This document shows, in pieces, positions 23,376 through 37,300 of a stretch of 64,000 bases of DNA. Position numbers and translations under genes: made by a program. The DNA lies in contig CM049306.1 of NCBI GenBank assembly GCA_026874595.1, positions 12,979,019 through 13,043,018 on the forward strand. The letters run 5' to 3'. The notes under the pieces were generated by a model. The model had not been told where the DNA came from and did no database searches. It saw nothing but the letters and a program-made list of their open reading frames with translations. Numbering within the stretch: position 1 is the stretch's first letter; each line of letters opens with the position of its first letter. The DNA is from Sipunculus nudus (taxonomy: Eukaryota > Annelida > Sipuncula > Golfingiida > Sipunculidae).

Positions 23376-26300
23376 TCATCTTCCTGAAGCATTCCTGAAA
23401 TACAATTAACATGAATTATAGTTTAATCTGAGAAATATGCACTGTTTCAAGAACAACACAACAACTATATGTATTTAATCAGGTTGCTCCTACTCCACAA
23501 TCTGCATAGGTTTTTTTCCAACATTGGCACCATATGAGCTGTTTTAAATTGTCTATGTTTACAACTGAAATCCTTTATTATCATTTTTTGTTAGTACACG
23601 TGTGACCCTTGCCATTTTGAACCAACCCATTTAGTGTAATATTTTCAAGACCGCATGTTATATCTCCAACTGAAAGTATACTTTTATACAAGTTACTACA
23701 CATTTCAAATTTGCATGGTATGGAACAGTTTTTTATGATAATACAAGGTCCAAACCACTGCAGTAATTTTTTTTTGTTTTCTGTGTCATTAACAAAATGT
23801 CTTTTCAAGAAAAAATATAATTGTACAACATACCCCCATTCTTTCTGGATGATGAATACTGTTGTATTTTCTAGTTCAGGTCCAATCAGAGGATTCAATT
23901 GCATTAAGAATGTACACAGCCAGCTGAAAGACATTAAATTAGTTACTGGCAGTCCAATAATTCAAAACATAAACAAGTTCCTGTTTTATTTTCTGCATAC
24001 ATATGAAACAACAGTGTTTTCAATGTACATTTTAAGTGCACAATTTTCATCTGTAACAAAATTCCATAAGAAAATGATATTTCATCTAGAAAATAATTTA
24101 AACTTAATTACTTCAGTGAAAAATCTTAAAGGGCTTATGAAAAAAATATGTCAGGTATGAATGTCTTTAAATTTTTAGTAGCTTGCAATTTTGACATGGC
24201 CTGCATAACTGCTATGGTGAGACTTCACAGATGTGTCCATGACAGTTCTCAAGAAACATAACACCTTTAGGTATATGATGGAAAAAAATACTAGAGTTAC
24301 TTTATTTTGCAACATGCAAGATGCCAACTTGTGAGGTTGCCACATGTACACTTTCATGGTTGCTCTTTTTACAGTGCATAGCCATAAAATGGACAAAACT
24401 CATAACAAAATGTTGAAAAATATAGATGGTGCCATCAGAGTAAATACATGATCACTTTCACCAAAATAGATTTGTGCAAAATTTTGTAAAAACCATAATA
24501 TTGTGGCAAAATTCTCAAAAATGATGCATATCCTGACTGAAGTACATAATTTCATCATTTTTTATGATTCATTGAGTCTGATATGCTGAATCCGTGACCT
24601 GACTGGCATTTGTCAGTCTAAAAATAAACATTTAACTTGCATAAAATAATATGGTATCTTATTTAACATGAACCCTGTGTGATATTCTTCTATTCTTCTA
24701 GATTACATGTACACAACAATCAACGCCCAACATCATAATGTCAACATCACATAATTGTCCTCACTGGGTTTTACTTCTAAATAAAGTACAGTGTTTAAAC
24801 TATATGATGAAATGCAACAAAACTGTTCAGTAACCTTAAACAATTAGAAAAGTCTACCTTACAAGGCGCTCTAACTTATTTTGAGCCTAAAGCTGGTAGA
24901 AAATATGCTACAGTGACCACATATCTGGTTTTCATGGGAGAAAATTGTTTGAATGTCAAAAACTTTCTAAGTCAAATGGTTAGTTATATCTTATACCTCA
25001 GCTGAAAAAAAAAAAGAATCTTCTGACAACTCTGATCATATTTAAATTAAATATGCAAAAACATCAACTATTAGCAGTTCATAGTGGAATATATATGACA
25101 TTTTTCCAAATAAAGTATACTTACAACATATAACAACATATTGCTGTGGTGACTAACATAGTCTGGATAATCCTGAAACAAAATAAATTGTTATAAAGAA
25201 CAAACCATTTTAAAAAGTGGAAGACTACACTGAAAACATTTGGTGTTTAAATGTTGAAACTGGGGCCAGGTACATGCAACAGTAATAATGATGCACATGT
25301 TAATCCCCATTATTTGGTGCCAAATAAATATTATATCAATAAACATATGGGTACACTGATGTATTCAAAAGGTTATTTTAAAAGGTTATTTTAGGGTAAT
25401 AATATTGCTCAGTCTGTAAAATTCTCCCTTGTATAAAGGCCTGTCAGAAACATCCTAGTCCTGAATGTCTTATTCTGGAATGTCTGTGTCCAAAACGTCC
25501 TACATTCTCGACAATACCTAGGTACAGGTACTTGTGAACTGGTCAGGCACAGGTACAGATTGTTTGTAGAGTACTTAGGTACAGCTCCAGGTACTTCAGA
25601 AAGTAGGTACAGGTACTTTTCAAAGCCATTTGAACAATTTAATTCATATAGATAAGCAATAAAAAAGTTATAGTAGAATGGCACATTATATTATTATAAA
25701 GCATCAACTTTTCTTCCTGAAAAATGTCTTCTGGAAAAAATTGGCTTTGCATATATACTGGACCACCTTTAGTAATAGGTGGTAAATTTACAAAATTGAG
25801 CCGAAAGTTCAGGGATATAGTACACATGTATTTTCTTCACTTCTTCTTAAATCTTCCCCAGTGTTCTGTGTATATCAGACAACAACTATCTAGATGGTGC
25901 ATGTGAGCAACCCTGTTCATATCCTTTGTAGATTTCCCTTTACTTGTGCTGATAATGACACAGTGAACTTTTAGATACTGCAGGTGGACCAGCATGCTAC
26001 TACTAGCCTAACAGTCCTAGCCCACTCAACTTCAAAGGCAGGATGAATACTTGGTAATGACCCCTGCCTGAGAAAGGAAACTGCCCTGACAGGGGTGACA
26101 GCTTTGAACATGCAATTGGCCCAAGCCCAGTATCACACATGTACCTGGAGTACCTTATACCAAATACAGGTACTTATGTTAAAGGTACAGGTATTTCCTA
26201 CTCATGATAGACAGGTACAGGTACTCTGAAATGTGTACCTAGGTACAGGTATAAGTGCCTGGCCCCAACCATGTTATCATGTCTTCAGATAATCATACAT

Positions 26301-28031
26301 GTTCACTTTAAAAGTCATTTCTCAACAAAGTCAAAGAAATAAAAAGGGGAAAACTCTTGACATGAATAGAAATATGCAATTACCATTACTGAATACAATT
26401 TAACTAATTTAATATAATAATTATTTAATAACAAACAAAAAATCAATATCCTGTGTTTGCAAGTACAGTTTGATATAAATACTACTTACAAGTTATTAAT
26501 TTTGGTAACAAAATTGTTGAAAGTTCCTGAAAGGACCTCATAAAGGTCTCCATTTAAGAAAGGGTCATGCAATGTCAATTGACAAGGTAACAACTGTATA
26601 AACAACTGTTGGTGACAGTGACGAACCCTCACATGATTATTTTTAGGCAGGCCTCATTTCCACTCCCCGGGAGTTGAAATAAGGGATGCTTATTTCCACT
26701 CTCTCATGGTAAAGGCATGTGCAGTGTATAAGTATTCTGGGGAAAAAAGTAACCAAAATGTTTTTTCAGTCTATTTCAGTTATAAATAAGCAAGTCTATA
26801 TATTACTAGTTATTCCTGTTCAAAGATATTCAGTGAGTGTGCATTATACTCTATAATACTGAGACATTAGGGGCATATAATTTTACATGTGTGCACTTAA
26901 AAAAATTGATGTTTTTACATTGAAATGTATTTCAAAGTGAAATTGTTACCGTATTAAACATAATTTTAAACATGTATGATTCACTTGAGTAAAACTTGCA
27001 GTTTACTTACATTCAAATTTCTGGCCATATTTTTAAAGACAAATAAAATGTATATTTTTCTGCAAATAGTTACATTTTGTCAATTAGTTTGTTTCATAAT
27101 CATGATTGTATAAGTTTATATATTAGGCATGGGTTCAAGCATTTCAGTAGCTCAAATAGGGCAGGAAATGTTTTGACAACACTTGTTTCCTGGCTCAATC
27201 CTTATCAGTAGATGGTTAGCATCTCATCAGTAGGGCCAGTCACAGTAGAGTCTGTGTCTCCATTTGCCCAGACTAGTGCTGTCAGGTCTTGGCGAAGTGT
27301 ACAGGTAAAGTCTAAACAGTTGCACAGGACGATACACTCTTGTTTGTAACTTCATTAATTTATCCCACCACTAGCTGATTTTATCCCACCACTAGCTGAT
27401 TTTATCCAAAACAATTTTAATGGCATGACTGTGGTGTCAAAATAAGTGAACTTTGTCTGAAAGAAAAACTAGAATTACAAGGAAACACAGGATACATGTA
27501 TACATGTAAGAGTAATAATAAGACTGTTGTCACCAGTGTTGGACATAAATGGTAAGACAAATAACCAACTTCTATCATATTCTATACAGCCTACATCATA
27601 GTACATGGCTGATGAAAGTGAATTTCTTAACTTACAAACATTTAACATTTCTATTATATATATAGGGTGTGGAAATAAGTATTCTTTAATTAAACTTTCA
27701 GGGGGAGTTGAAATAAGCATCCCTTATTTCCACTCCCTAGGGGAGTAGAAATAAGCAATTCCTTATTTTTATACTGTAACTGTTAGTGTAATCCATTGAC
27801 AATGACAGGCAGTGTCACCACTGACTGGGCATTGGTTCTGGGCACCGTCACTGATTAAAACACAAGCTGTGAACACGGTAAACGTCTTAAATAAGGCGTT
27901 TTCTGACATTTTATAATAAATTAAACTTAGGCGTACCCTCTGTTTGGTCCTTTGGGTATTACCCAAGGTGCTACACCACCAACAAGAGCCCAAAAGATGG
28001 TCACAACGATGATCGGTATCTCCGCCCCCAT
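23376..28031 (-). CDS. ATP6V0E1: V-type proton ATPase V0 subunit e, complete, 4 coding exons
   Basis: Small hydrophobic subunit of the membrane V0 sector of the proton pump that acidifies lysosomes and endosomes. Minus-strand exons: 28031-27937, 25172-25125, 23923-23834, 23394-23376. Total 252 nt, 83 residues plus stop, against about 81 for the family; all phases join through GT-AG sites. Exon 1 opens MGAEIPIIVVTIFWALVGG and ends APWVIPKGPNRG, the family signature after the first membrane helix. Exon 2 gives IIQTMLVTTAICCYM. Exon 3 gives FWLCTFLMQLNPLIGPELEN and a short tail, matching the second helix and the conserved LNPL-GP motif. Exon 4 adds only GNASGR before the stop. The introns are long and carry TIR-bounded repeats. 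The gene is head to head with PYROXD2 and converges on SEPSECS. The 3' UTR probably runs toward 22430, where the minus strand has AATAAA. The e1/e2 paralogue is not distinguished; the symbol names the type. Confidence 0.93.
25261..26267. mobile_element. TIR-bounded element in ATP6V0E intron 1
   Basis: Ends TGGGGCCAGGTAC at 25261 and GTGCCTGGCCCCA ending 26267 are inverted copies with one mismatch. The interior is rich in AGGTACAGGTACTT-like repeats (25500-25620, 26160-26250). No clear target duplication and no transposase ORF; probably a non-autonomous DNA transposon. Confidence 0.5.
26653..27756. mobile_element. TIR-bounded element in ATP6V0E intron 1
   Basis: About 50 bp near 26653 (core TTGAAATAAGGGATGCTTAT) is repeated inverted near 27707-27756 (ATAAGCATCCCTTATTTC), including the flanking CACTCCCC palindrome. 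No coding capacity. A 23-bp tandem duplication (CCCACCACTAGCTGATTTTA) lies inside at about 27365. Confidence 0.5.
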
Positions 28032-28342
28032 GATGGCAAATGACGGATCACAAGTCACATGACTTGGTGTACCAGTATGCTTTGTAATAATAATTGTTAA
28101 TTTTTTTCGAATACCATTCCGTAAACTTTAATCAGCTCTGATCCTCGATAAACTATAATTCAACAGATAAATTATTTCATTCATAAGTTTAAATGTCAAT
28201 ATTTTTAATTTATATAAAAAAAATAAATTCATGAATGAATAAGTTCTCTAGTGGCCGCTAGGTGCCGCCACCTTCTGTTTACTTTGACCAGTGTCGGGCC
28301 AGCAGGGGGGTGCATGTTTCATGTGCTTGAGTTTCCATCAAA
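28032..28342. promoter_or_regulatory. Shared divergent promoter of ATP6V0E and PYROXD2
   Basis: Only 311 bp separate the two divergent start codons, so both 5' UTRs and core promoters must overlap here unless unseen upstream non-coding exons exist. The part nearest ATP6V0E holds GC-rich sequence and an E-box palindrome. The middle (about 28080-28240) is AT-rich and gives no clear TATA box assignable to one gene. Bidirectional use is inferred from spacing. Confidence 0.6.
28054..28063. promoter_or_regulatory. CLEAR-like E-box GTCACATGAC
   Basis: GTCACATGAC lies 23 bp upstream of the ATP6V0E start codon. It differs at one base from GTCACGTGAC, the site bound by TFEB/MITF-family factors that coordinate lysosomal genes, V-ATPase subunits among them. 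Binding is inferred. Confidence 0.4.
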
Positions 28343-31300
28343 ATGCTGACAACCAGGGCATTGGCATGCTGCGGCAAGCTGACCAGAGTCAGCCCAAGGA
28401 AAGCTGCACCCGTCTCCATCAGTGCAACTCACGGTCTGTTGCAGCAAAGTGCATGTTTCAGCTCGACTACAGCGGCTGACCCCAATATTAGAACATCCTA
28501 TGATGCTATCATCATTGGAGCAGGTACGTACAGGCCGGGCGTGATAATACACAGGTGTTGCATCATCGCGATATCATGCCAGGGGAGCTTATTGTGACAA
28601 GCAGGGAGCTCTCAAGTCCAGATAAGGCGAACCTCTCCACGTCATTAACTAAATTGAAATCATTCTACCCCCCCCCCCCCCCATGATGTTAAAAAATGAA
28701 TTTTAAAAAATCCATAAAAATTCATGAATTTTAATTTTCAAGCAGAAAACCATTTTAAAACTTATTATCAGCTAAGATAAATTTATACCACATTTTATTC
28801 AATAATTGATGTTTCAAGAAGGGATTTCAAGAAGATTTATATATTAAACCATAATTATTAATTCAATCTTATGTATTTTTACAGGATTAGCACCTTTAAA
28901 TAATCTTATGTGCATATTTTTATCATAAATAAATATACTAAATCAAATGCTTTTGCCTCTTTAGAGTAAATTTGAATCATTTTGTGTAAATATTATATGA
29001 ACTAATTTACTGGTAATGGAAAAATTTATTATATGCAATCTTTATATTCATGTAAAACTGCTTTAAACCAAAATTTAGACCTAAAGCCTGTTTATTGCTT
29101 TAATCTCTTTTAAAATTAAATTTTCTTTTGTTGTTACAGGTCACAATGGACTGGTTTCTGTGAGTATATATATCTTTTGATAGTTATTGAAAAAAAATAA
29201 TTTATGATTGTGATGATGAAAGTTTCATATATGATCCAAGCCCGAAATTGAATACAACTGAATTACTCCACCCACCACATGTGTGTTAAGAGAGCAAGTC
29301 TTTATAATGGAGTGCAGGTGTTGTTGCATATTTATTTTGATACAAAATATTAGAAAATTATAATAAATTATTACTTTGAGATTGATTTATTCCTTTTGTC
29401 AAATGTTCCATTTCCAGGCAGCGTACCTTCAGAAAGCTGGACTTGATGTTTGCGTCTTGGAGAGGCGCCACCTGGTGGGAGGAGCAGCAGTTACAGAAGA
29501 GATTGTGCCAGGTCATACACTTATTTACCTTGACAAAGATGCATAATGACCGCCAGCTTTTTATTTTCTGCATCATATAAAGTGTAATTTAATACATGAG
29601 TGTTTGAAAATGTCTTGGTATGTTTATGGTCAGATCATAGACTTTTAATGTCATACTTTTACAAAGATGCTTCAGCACTGTGAACATTAAAGCTTGTTGT
29701 TTTATATGTTATTATTTATTCATATTGAAACATTTGAATTGCTCATTGTTTATGACACAGTATGCTCTTAAGGTGCTTACCAGTTAAAATATTAAATACA
29801 TGTGCATTTACTTGCACAATGACATAAAATGTACAGTTATAATTTAGAATAAAAGATTGATTAATCATTTTAATAAAGGGTTTCAATAACTAACTGTATT
29901 TTCCAGGGACAAGAGAGTCATTTCATTATCTTTTATAAAAATACAAATACTCCTTAACCATATTCACAGATAAAAAATTCTTTCTAAGTTAAACGATGTG
30001 TTTTGATATATGACAAACAATTTTAGGATGTTGATAGTCAGACTTTTTCTTAAGTGATCAGGAATATAACATAGTAGAAAGTTAACAAAGATTAATTATT
30101 TTAGCATTTGACAGAATATTTTATTTATTTATTAACTGTTTTTGCAGGCTTCAAGTTCTCTAGAGCATCATATGTCCTCAGTCTGATGAGGCCACAGATC
30201 ATTCAGGATCTTGAACTCAAAGTGAGGATACAGAAAATAACATGATTCATTGGATAAGGCCACACCAATTAGAATGATTTATAGGCTGCTGGAATCTATT
30301 ATGTAAAAATAACCTGGTTAAGACTAAATATATGTTATTTGGTCAATATGAATGAAACCTGTACTTCAGCTCTTCAAATGGCACATAAAAACAGTATTAA
30401 GTTAAGTCCATTTTCAATGACACCTTCCTGCATTCTTTGATTTGAAGGTGATGAGGACAGTGGTCAGCATAATAACAGTAGACCTGCTTCATATGTCAAT
30501 GAAAATAATTGATTTAGTAAAAGGGTAGATTAATTTGGATGGCTTGATTTGATATATTTATTAATTTTTAAGTTTTCATAATTTACTTTGTAATCCTTAA
30601 AAAGAAACATGGATTGAAAGTTTACCTGAGGAACCCGAACTCCTACACCCCATTGCTGGAGCCACCTGGAAAAGATGGCCGCCCAAGGTCACTGATCCTT
30701 GGACGAGATGGATCAGAAAACCAGCGGCAGATTGCTCAGTTTTCTGAGAAGGATGCTGAGGTTGGTGCACATTGAATTTTAAGACAATCCCATAGTTCAC
30801 ACTCAACATGTAGTAAAAAGAATGTGAAAAAGTTGAATGGTGAAAATTTTTCCTTAACCTTCGAGATTTGCTCTAATTCCTGTAAAACTGCTTAGATTTC
30901 TTAATTATTTCCATACCTGCTTACAGAAATCCAAAATCCAGCAGGTTTAAAAATGACTGTTTTAAGTGATCATTGACATATGGTGTCATATTCAGTGTAC
31001 ATATTCAAGTACAGGTTATTGATGACTGAATACATTTTTAAGTATTAGAAAAATGCCTGTAGTTGGCACTTACTGGGATAAGGATGAAGAAATCTCTATG
31101 ATATCTAATGTTATTAATTATTGACCTAAGATATGTGCTTGAAATAATCCAAAACTTGTGACTAGCAATATCTTGAATCTTTGAGGCTCTTTAAGTCTCA
31201 GAAGGCTGCAACTAATCCCTCGCGTGTGATCAGATTTTTGGACCATGTAAGGAAATCTCATGAGATCATAGGTATATATTAATAAATTTAATGAGTTTTA

Positions 31301-34300
31301 ATCATTTTCAATCTTTAATTAAATGATTCAGTTATATGCACATTTCACAAAGTTATATTGTTTGCACAAACCCCATTAGGTATTTGGATATAAAGACATT
31401 ACCAGTGTCAAACATCTTTATTTTAAATGACAGTGGTATAATATATCTTTAGAAATATCCTGAATACGAGAAATGGTTGGACCACATAGTAGAAGCCATT
31501 GAACCCCTTCTAGATGTACAGCCAGTCAAATCTGATGTGTGGACTGGAGGCTCCCTCTCTCAGAAGATGAAGGATTGGTCCTCTCTGAAGACACTCCTAC
31601 AGACAGGTTAGTTCAAGTAAATGAAACGCTAAATAATGTGAAGCCCTCAGCAGGAGAGCCCATTCCATTGATTATTCATGAATATTGAAATTTATAATTT
31701 CAATACTAAATTAAAAAAGCGTCAGGTATGGGGACGCAAACCCTCTGCGGAAGATCTCCATAATGGGTTGTTAGTTAAATCTGTGTTATTCATGGCAACT
31801 TTTTAACTGAAAATATTTTAATAAAAAAACATCCTGGACATCGTGGTATTCAGTCCTTGGCTATAAACATAAAGAACAATAATGAACTGATGCATGTTGG
31901 TTAATTACTGACACCTTTCAGGGAAACGGCACTTGGTGTGACATCATTGTCCTCTTTTACGTCATGACTCGCACTCCAAAGATGACCATATAGTCACATG
32001 CCAAGTCCTAGTGTGAATATGTGCTACAAAAACCCACAGAACACTCATTCTTGGGTTTTTCAGACTTGGATTTGCACCAAAATTGAACTAATTTGACAAT
32101 TCCACAAAACCAACATATATGAAAAAACATCCTCTATACCGTCTCCAGATCTTGTGCGGACATACACACACACACAGAATCAAGTGAAACCAACGGCATG
32201 GAAAGTCACGAAATTCAAGAATTTAAAAAAAAATTCAGAATGTCTTAATCCTTCTCCCAGGAAGAACAAGGTAAAAGATTTCACAGTAACTTCTGTCCTC
32301 ACCAACTAGCTCCCTGATTTCTCTCTCAGTTAGGAATTTCTGTATGGTTTTCCAATTGTTTGTTCTTTTGAATACATTTACATCAGACTTGTTGATATGC
32401 AATCTAGTGATATCATGGGTGTTCCTTTATTCTTGAGGTTAATGCCAATGCTGGGAATCCTGTTTTGTTATCTATCCTGTGGAAACAAATATGTTCAAAC
32501 CAACCAACCCATGAAAGCATATTCAGATAATGCTTATTGTATCAGGTCAGTGTTACAGTTTTAAAATTGTTGTATTTCTTCACAGTTTTATAATGGGGGT
32601 TATGAATTGTAAAGGATGCCATGGTTTGATTTAATATTGATTTCATAGATTGTTCTGTTTAAGGTGTCATTCACTGTTGGGCATCTGTCTTTATTCTTGA
32701 TGGAGTTGTAAGTAGGAGCATAGTGTTTTGTAATTAAGGGAGAGTATCAATTATGTAACCTTGTTGTATAATATTAGCAACCAAATGTTCAAAGATTAAC
32801 TAATATGTAAATTCATTTCGAATCTGCTAACCTTTATTAGAAAATTTACTCACCACTAATTACAAATATAATATATATACTAAAATATAATAGACTTAAT
32901 GAAATTCTGATAGTTAATTTCTCTACATTTGTTTTATCTTAAAGGTAAGATGCTGGGGAAAGAGATGACTGATTTCTATGAGTTGTTGGTTGCCCCAGCA
33001 ACAAAGATATTGGACCGCTGGTTTGAGTCAGAACCTCTGAAGGCCACCCTTGCCACTGATGCTGTAATCGGAGCCATGTACTCCCCATACTCTCCAGGTA
33101 GTGGGTAAGAAATTGATCATATTTATTTTATCTAATTGCATCATCTGTTGACTTGTGAAACTAGAGAAGTTAAATTTGTTTTGATATTTTTTGGGAATGC
33201 TTTGATACCTTATCTGAAGTGATGATACAATAAGCATCAAGATGCATCACTAACCAAACGATAACATGATATTATATATATATGGTATATAATAGCAAAG
33301 ACTCTAATCCAAGTTCTCTCTTGCATTGTCCATTGAAAACTAACTATATTTCTTAACATAAAAGGGATTTTCAAATAAAAATAAATCATGATATTTGCCC
33401 TGTTGTTAAATGTCTTACTTTCCATTGATCATTCAAAATACAATATAACCTTTCCTAACGACCTTACCTCAAATAATGACCACTTTTTCACGGTCCCAAT
33501 TCTTGTTTGCTCTTTATATCTGACCTCGCTTAGACGACCACCTAGAAAATGAGACCACTTGATAGAGGTCCTGTTGGTGGTCGTAAATTCAAGGTTTTAC
33601 TGTTATAATTACACCAATTTATGGTAATAATTGTATCCGCCAAAACAAAGATTTGCGGATACTATGTTTTTGACCGGGTTCCTCCGCCGTTGCTGTATTC
33701 GTTTCTGGAGAACTTCTCTGAGACTACTGGACCAATTTTTCCGAAACTTACACCAGTTATCGGGTCACATGTGAACTGGTGCCTAGCCATTTGGTGTTGA
33801 CCTCTGACCTTTCCTCTCTCCAGTGCATCCATTTGTGCGTCTGTTTTGACACATTAACCCACATATCTTAGGACTCGTTTGACCAACCAGGGAAAAAAAT
33901 TTGCACAAATGTAGCCCTTGGATAGCTTTATAACATACACAAAAAATGGTGGTGCCTCCTGCAACCATTTTTGCACAGCGTCCATCTTTTTATCTGCCTT
34001 TGGTTAAAATCACTCATATCTCTGCAGACATGCATTGCCGGACTGGTTTGACATATCTTCCTGAAAATTTGCATGTGTTTAGATCTCACATAGCTCTTTA
34101 TCATACAAGAAACTGGTGGTGCCACCTGCAACCACTTTTGCACAGCATCCATCTGTTTGTTAGACTTGGGTTAAAATCACTCATATCTCTGCAGTGGTTT
34201 GACTAATTCACCTGAAATTCAGCGTGCGTATACATCCTGGATAGCTTTCTTGATTTTATGACAGGTAGCACCACCTACATTCACGTTCACACTGCAGACA

Positions 34301-37300
34301 TCCATGCTAATATCTCCGGACTGGTTTGACATATCTTCTTGAAGTTTTACATGATTTTGGATCTCTCATAGCTCTTTATCATACAGTAAACTAGTGGTGC
34401 CATCTTCAACCATTTTTGCACAGCGTCCATCGGTTTGTCTGCCGTGGGATAAAATCACTCATATCTAGGCAGTGGTATGACTTTTTCACCTGAAATTTTG
34501 CATGTGTATATGTCGAGGCCCAGATTAGAATCTGGCCCAATTAAAAACTGGGCCAGCCCAGATCAAAATTTTGATTTGGACCTTCCCAGTTCAAAATTCT
34601 AATCTGGGCCAGACCCATCTGTCTGTCTGTCTGTCCGTCCGTCCGTCCGGATGTCCGTCCGTAAGACTGGCACATTTCGACACCATTGGACCTACGAATC
34701 TGAAATTCATCATACAGTTAGATGTCCCCAAAATCTCCTACCATGCTGAAAATTGGGTCAATAGGACTTCGTTCCTTCGAGATATTAAGGAAAAACCTCA
34801 ATTTTTTATTAGAAATCTATTTTCACACTTCAGGACTGCCTAATATCAAAACCACTCATCTGGTTTTCTTCATATTTACCATAAATATTCCTCTATATAG
34901 TTCCTATGTACATGCCAGATATTAAGTCAGTATTGTATAATTTAAAAAAGTTATGGGCCCAAACATAATGGACTTTGTAAAAAAATCAGGAAGATATTTG
35001 GTCACTTAAGACCAAAAGTGTTAAAGGTAGGGACTTTTTTCCAGTAATACAACTTTAATTTATCAAAATTTAATTGTATACCAAAAATTAGATCAAAATC
35101 TGTTAAATTTTTTTAAATATTGGCAAAAATATAAAATTGGTACCTTAAATTTTGCCCAACTTTGGCCACGGCATGTTTTTTTCCTGTAAGTACTGTGGAT
35201 TTAATTTTCACAGCATGTATACATAAGGATTTAATCTGTTAAAATCTGAAATTTGAAAATAAAAGCTGCAAAATTAGGCTAGTTATTGAATTTTTTTGGA
35301 GGCTCTTGTTGTATTCCCTTACATTGTCAAGCAGTCCACTTTGATGACTGTAGGTCATTCAGTGCACATCTCTATGCTCCCCAGGCTGTTGGCATAATTT
35401 TAGATGTCCCCAAAATCTCCTACCATACCGAAAATTGGGTCATTAGGACTTCGTTCCTTTGAGATATTAAGGGAAAAAAACTCTTGTTTTCCATAAAAAA
35501 GCCATTGTTACACTTCAAGGCTGCCTTATATCAAAACCACTGATCTGTTTTTGATCGTATTTAGTATTCACATTCTTTCATACATTTTCTATGAACATAC
35601 CAAAAATTAGGTCAGTATTGGGTATTATTTTGAAGTTATGGGCCAAAACATAATGCAGTTTTTAAAACAATCAGGAAATATATTTACTTACCTAACATGA
35701 GAATTGCTGAACTTAGAGACTTTTTTTCAGGAATATAACTTTATTTAATCAAGATTCAATTGTTTACTCAAAATTAGTTCTGAATTTTGCAAATTTTTCA
35801 AGTTATAAGCATAAATAAAAAATCAATACCTTAAATTTTGTCCAACTTTGGCACTGTTGATTTAATTTTCACAGCATATATACATAAGGATTTAATCTTT
35901 TATAATCTGAAATTTCAAAGAAATTGATAATAGCTTTTATTCATGTTTTCATACACCATGTCAAGTGTTGTTTACATCTAGCCCACCTAGTAGTACAGCC
36001 TTCACTTGCATTATGTAACCCACCCCAGGCAGCTTGCCTTGGGTCAGCCTGGCCACTACCAGCAGGCTTCCCCTCTGCCCTGCACTCCCCCCCCCCCCCC
36101 GATGGTGCATAAACTAGATGAATGTTATTATTTTCTGTACTTGATTCATTCTTATTCTAGGCTATGCTACATTTTAGATTTTGTATTGTACCACCAGGGT
36201 TACAATGATTAATGTGTACATTTAATTGTGTCCACAAAGTGGTGTATTGTATGAAAGTGTGGATGTTCATCAGATAAGTAATTCCTTACCTCAGAAGAGT
36301 AAAAACTTCACCAGGTGTGAAATTGACTATTAATTCCAGTAATTAAAACTGGGATAGTAATTAGCACAATGATATTGTTTGTCCCTCATTCAACCAACAG
36401 TGTGTATACTTTATTTGAAAAGATGTTTTATTTTATCAAATTTACTTTTATTTTATTTTGGTGAATAAAATTAAGCATGTACTGAAAACTCCAATGTGCA
36501 AAACTTTTTAATAGTGATTCAAGGAATATTCTTGTAGATGCCATGTTGTGGCATTATTATCTTTTAAATTCAGTTTAAACATTTATGATTTAAAAATAAT
36601 AAAATATATGTGTATGCATAATATGACCCAATATGAGCTACACTCTGGATATATGATGATTGCAACTTTTGCAACAATTCTAATATTTTAACTTATAGTT
36701 TCATTTTTTTACTCTGTATATATAATGATTGCAACTTTTGCAACAATTCTAATATTTTAACATATATTTTCAGGTTTTTTTATTAAAAATTTATAAAACC
36801 TGTAAATAAAAAAATGATTCAGATAAAAACTTCTTAATGGAAAAAGTGGATATGCTTAAAAAAAATAGGATTATATATAAACTTAAATGCATTATTCCCT
36901 TGGAAGTGAAATAAAGGTATTAGTCCATTCTGTCCACTTGCCTGTCCATCTGTAAATTTTCATATGCATCACAGTATCTCAAAATTTTACTGTTTTTCTT
37001 CATGACAATCTTGTCAGAGTATTAGTTTGCAATCATATATTTAGAACTTAACTATAACGAAGTAGGAGGGCCGCTTTCCTCTTAGCTTTTCATATTCTTA
37101 TATAAAAGAAAAACATTACAATAGAATATTTCTACATCCACCTTCGTGCTGCCCTCACTTTTCCCTTCTCCAAACCCCATCCCAAAGTCAGCCTCAGTTA
37201 GCAGGAACAAGATGAATCAGATATATTCATACTTTAATATTTTGTATAACTATTCGTCCATAGGTACCTATGTACATGCCAGAAATTATGTCAATATTGT

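Noticed and set aside
23340..23394. Reading of the last ATP6V0E exon as MLQEDDLSKRLQAFMM
   Set aside because: This frame looks protein-like, but splicing phase from exon 3 forces another frame that stops after six residues, at the family's usual length.
23581..23833. Continuation of the minus-strand ORF beyond ATP6V0E exon 3
   Set aside because: The conserved protein ends at the GTATGT donor at 23833; residues after it are intron read-through.
28319..28552. 77-codon minus-strand ORF over PYROXD2 exon 1
   Set aside because: Antisense shadow of a confirmed coding exon.
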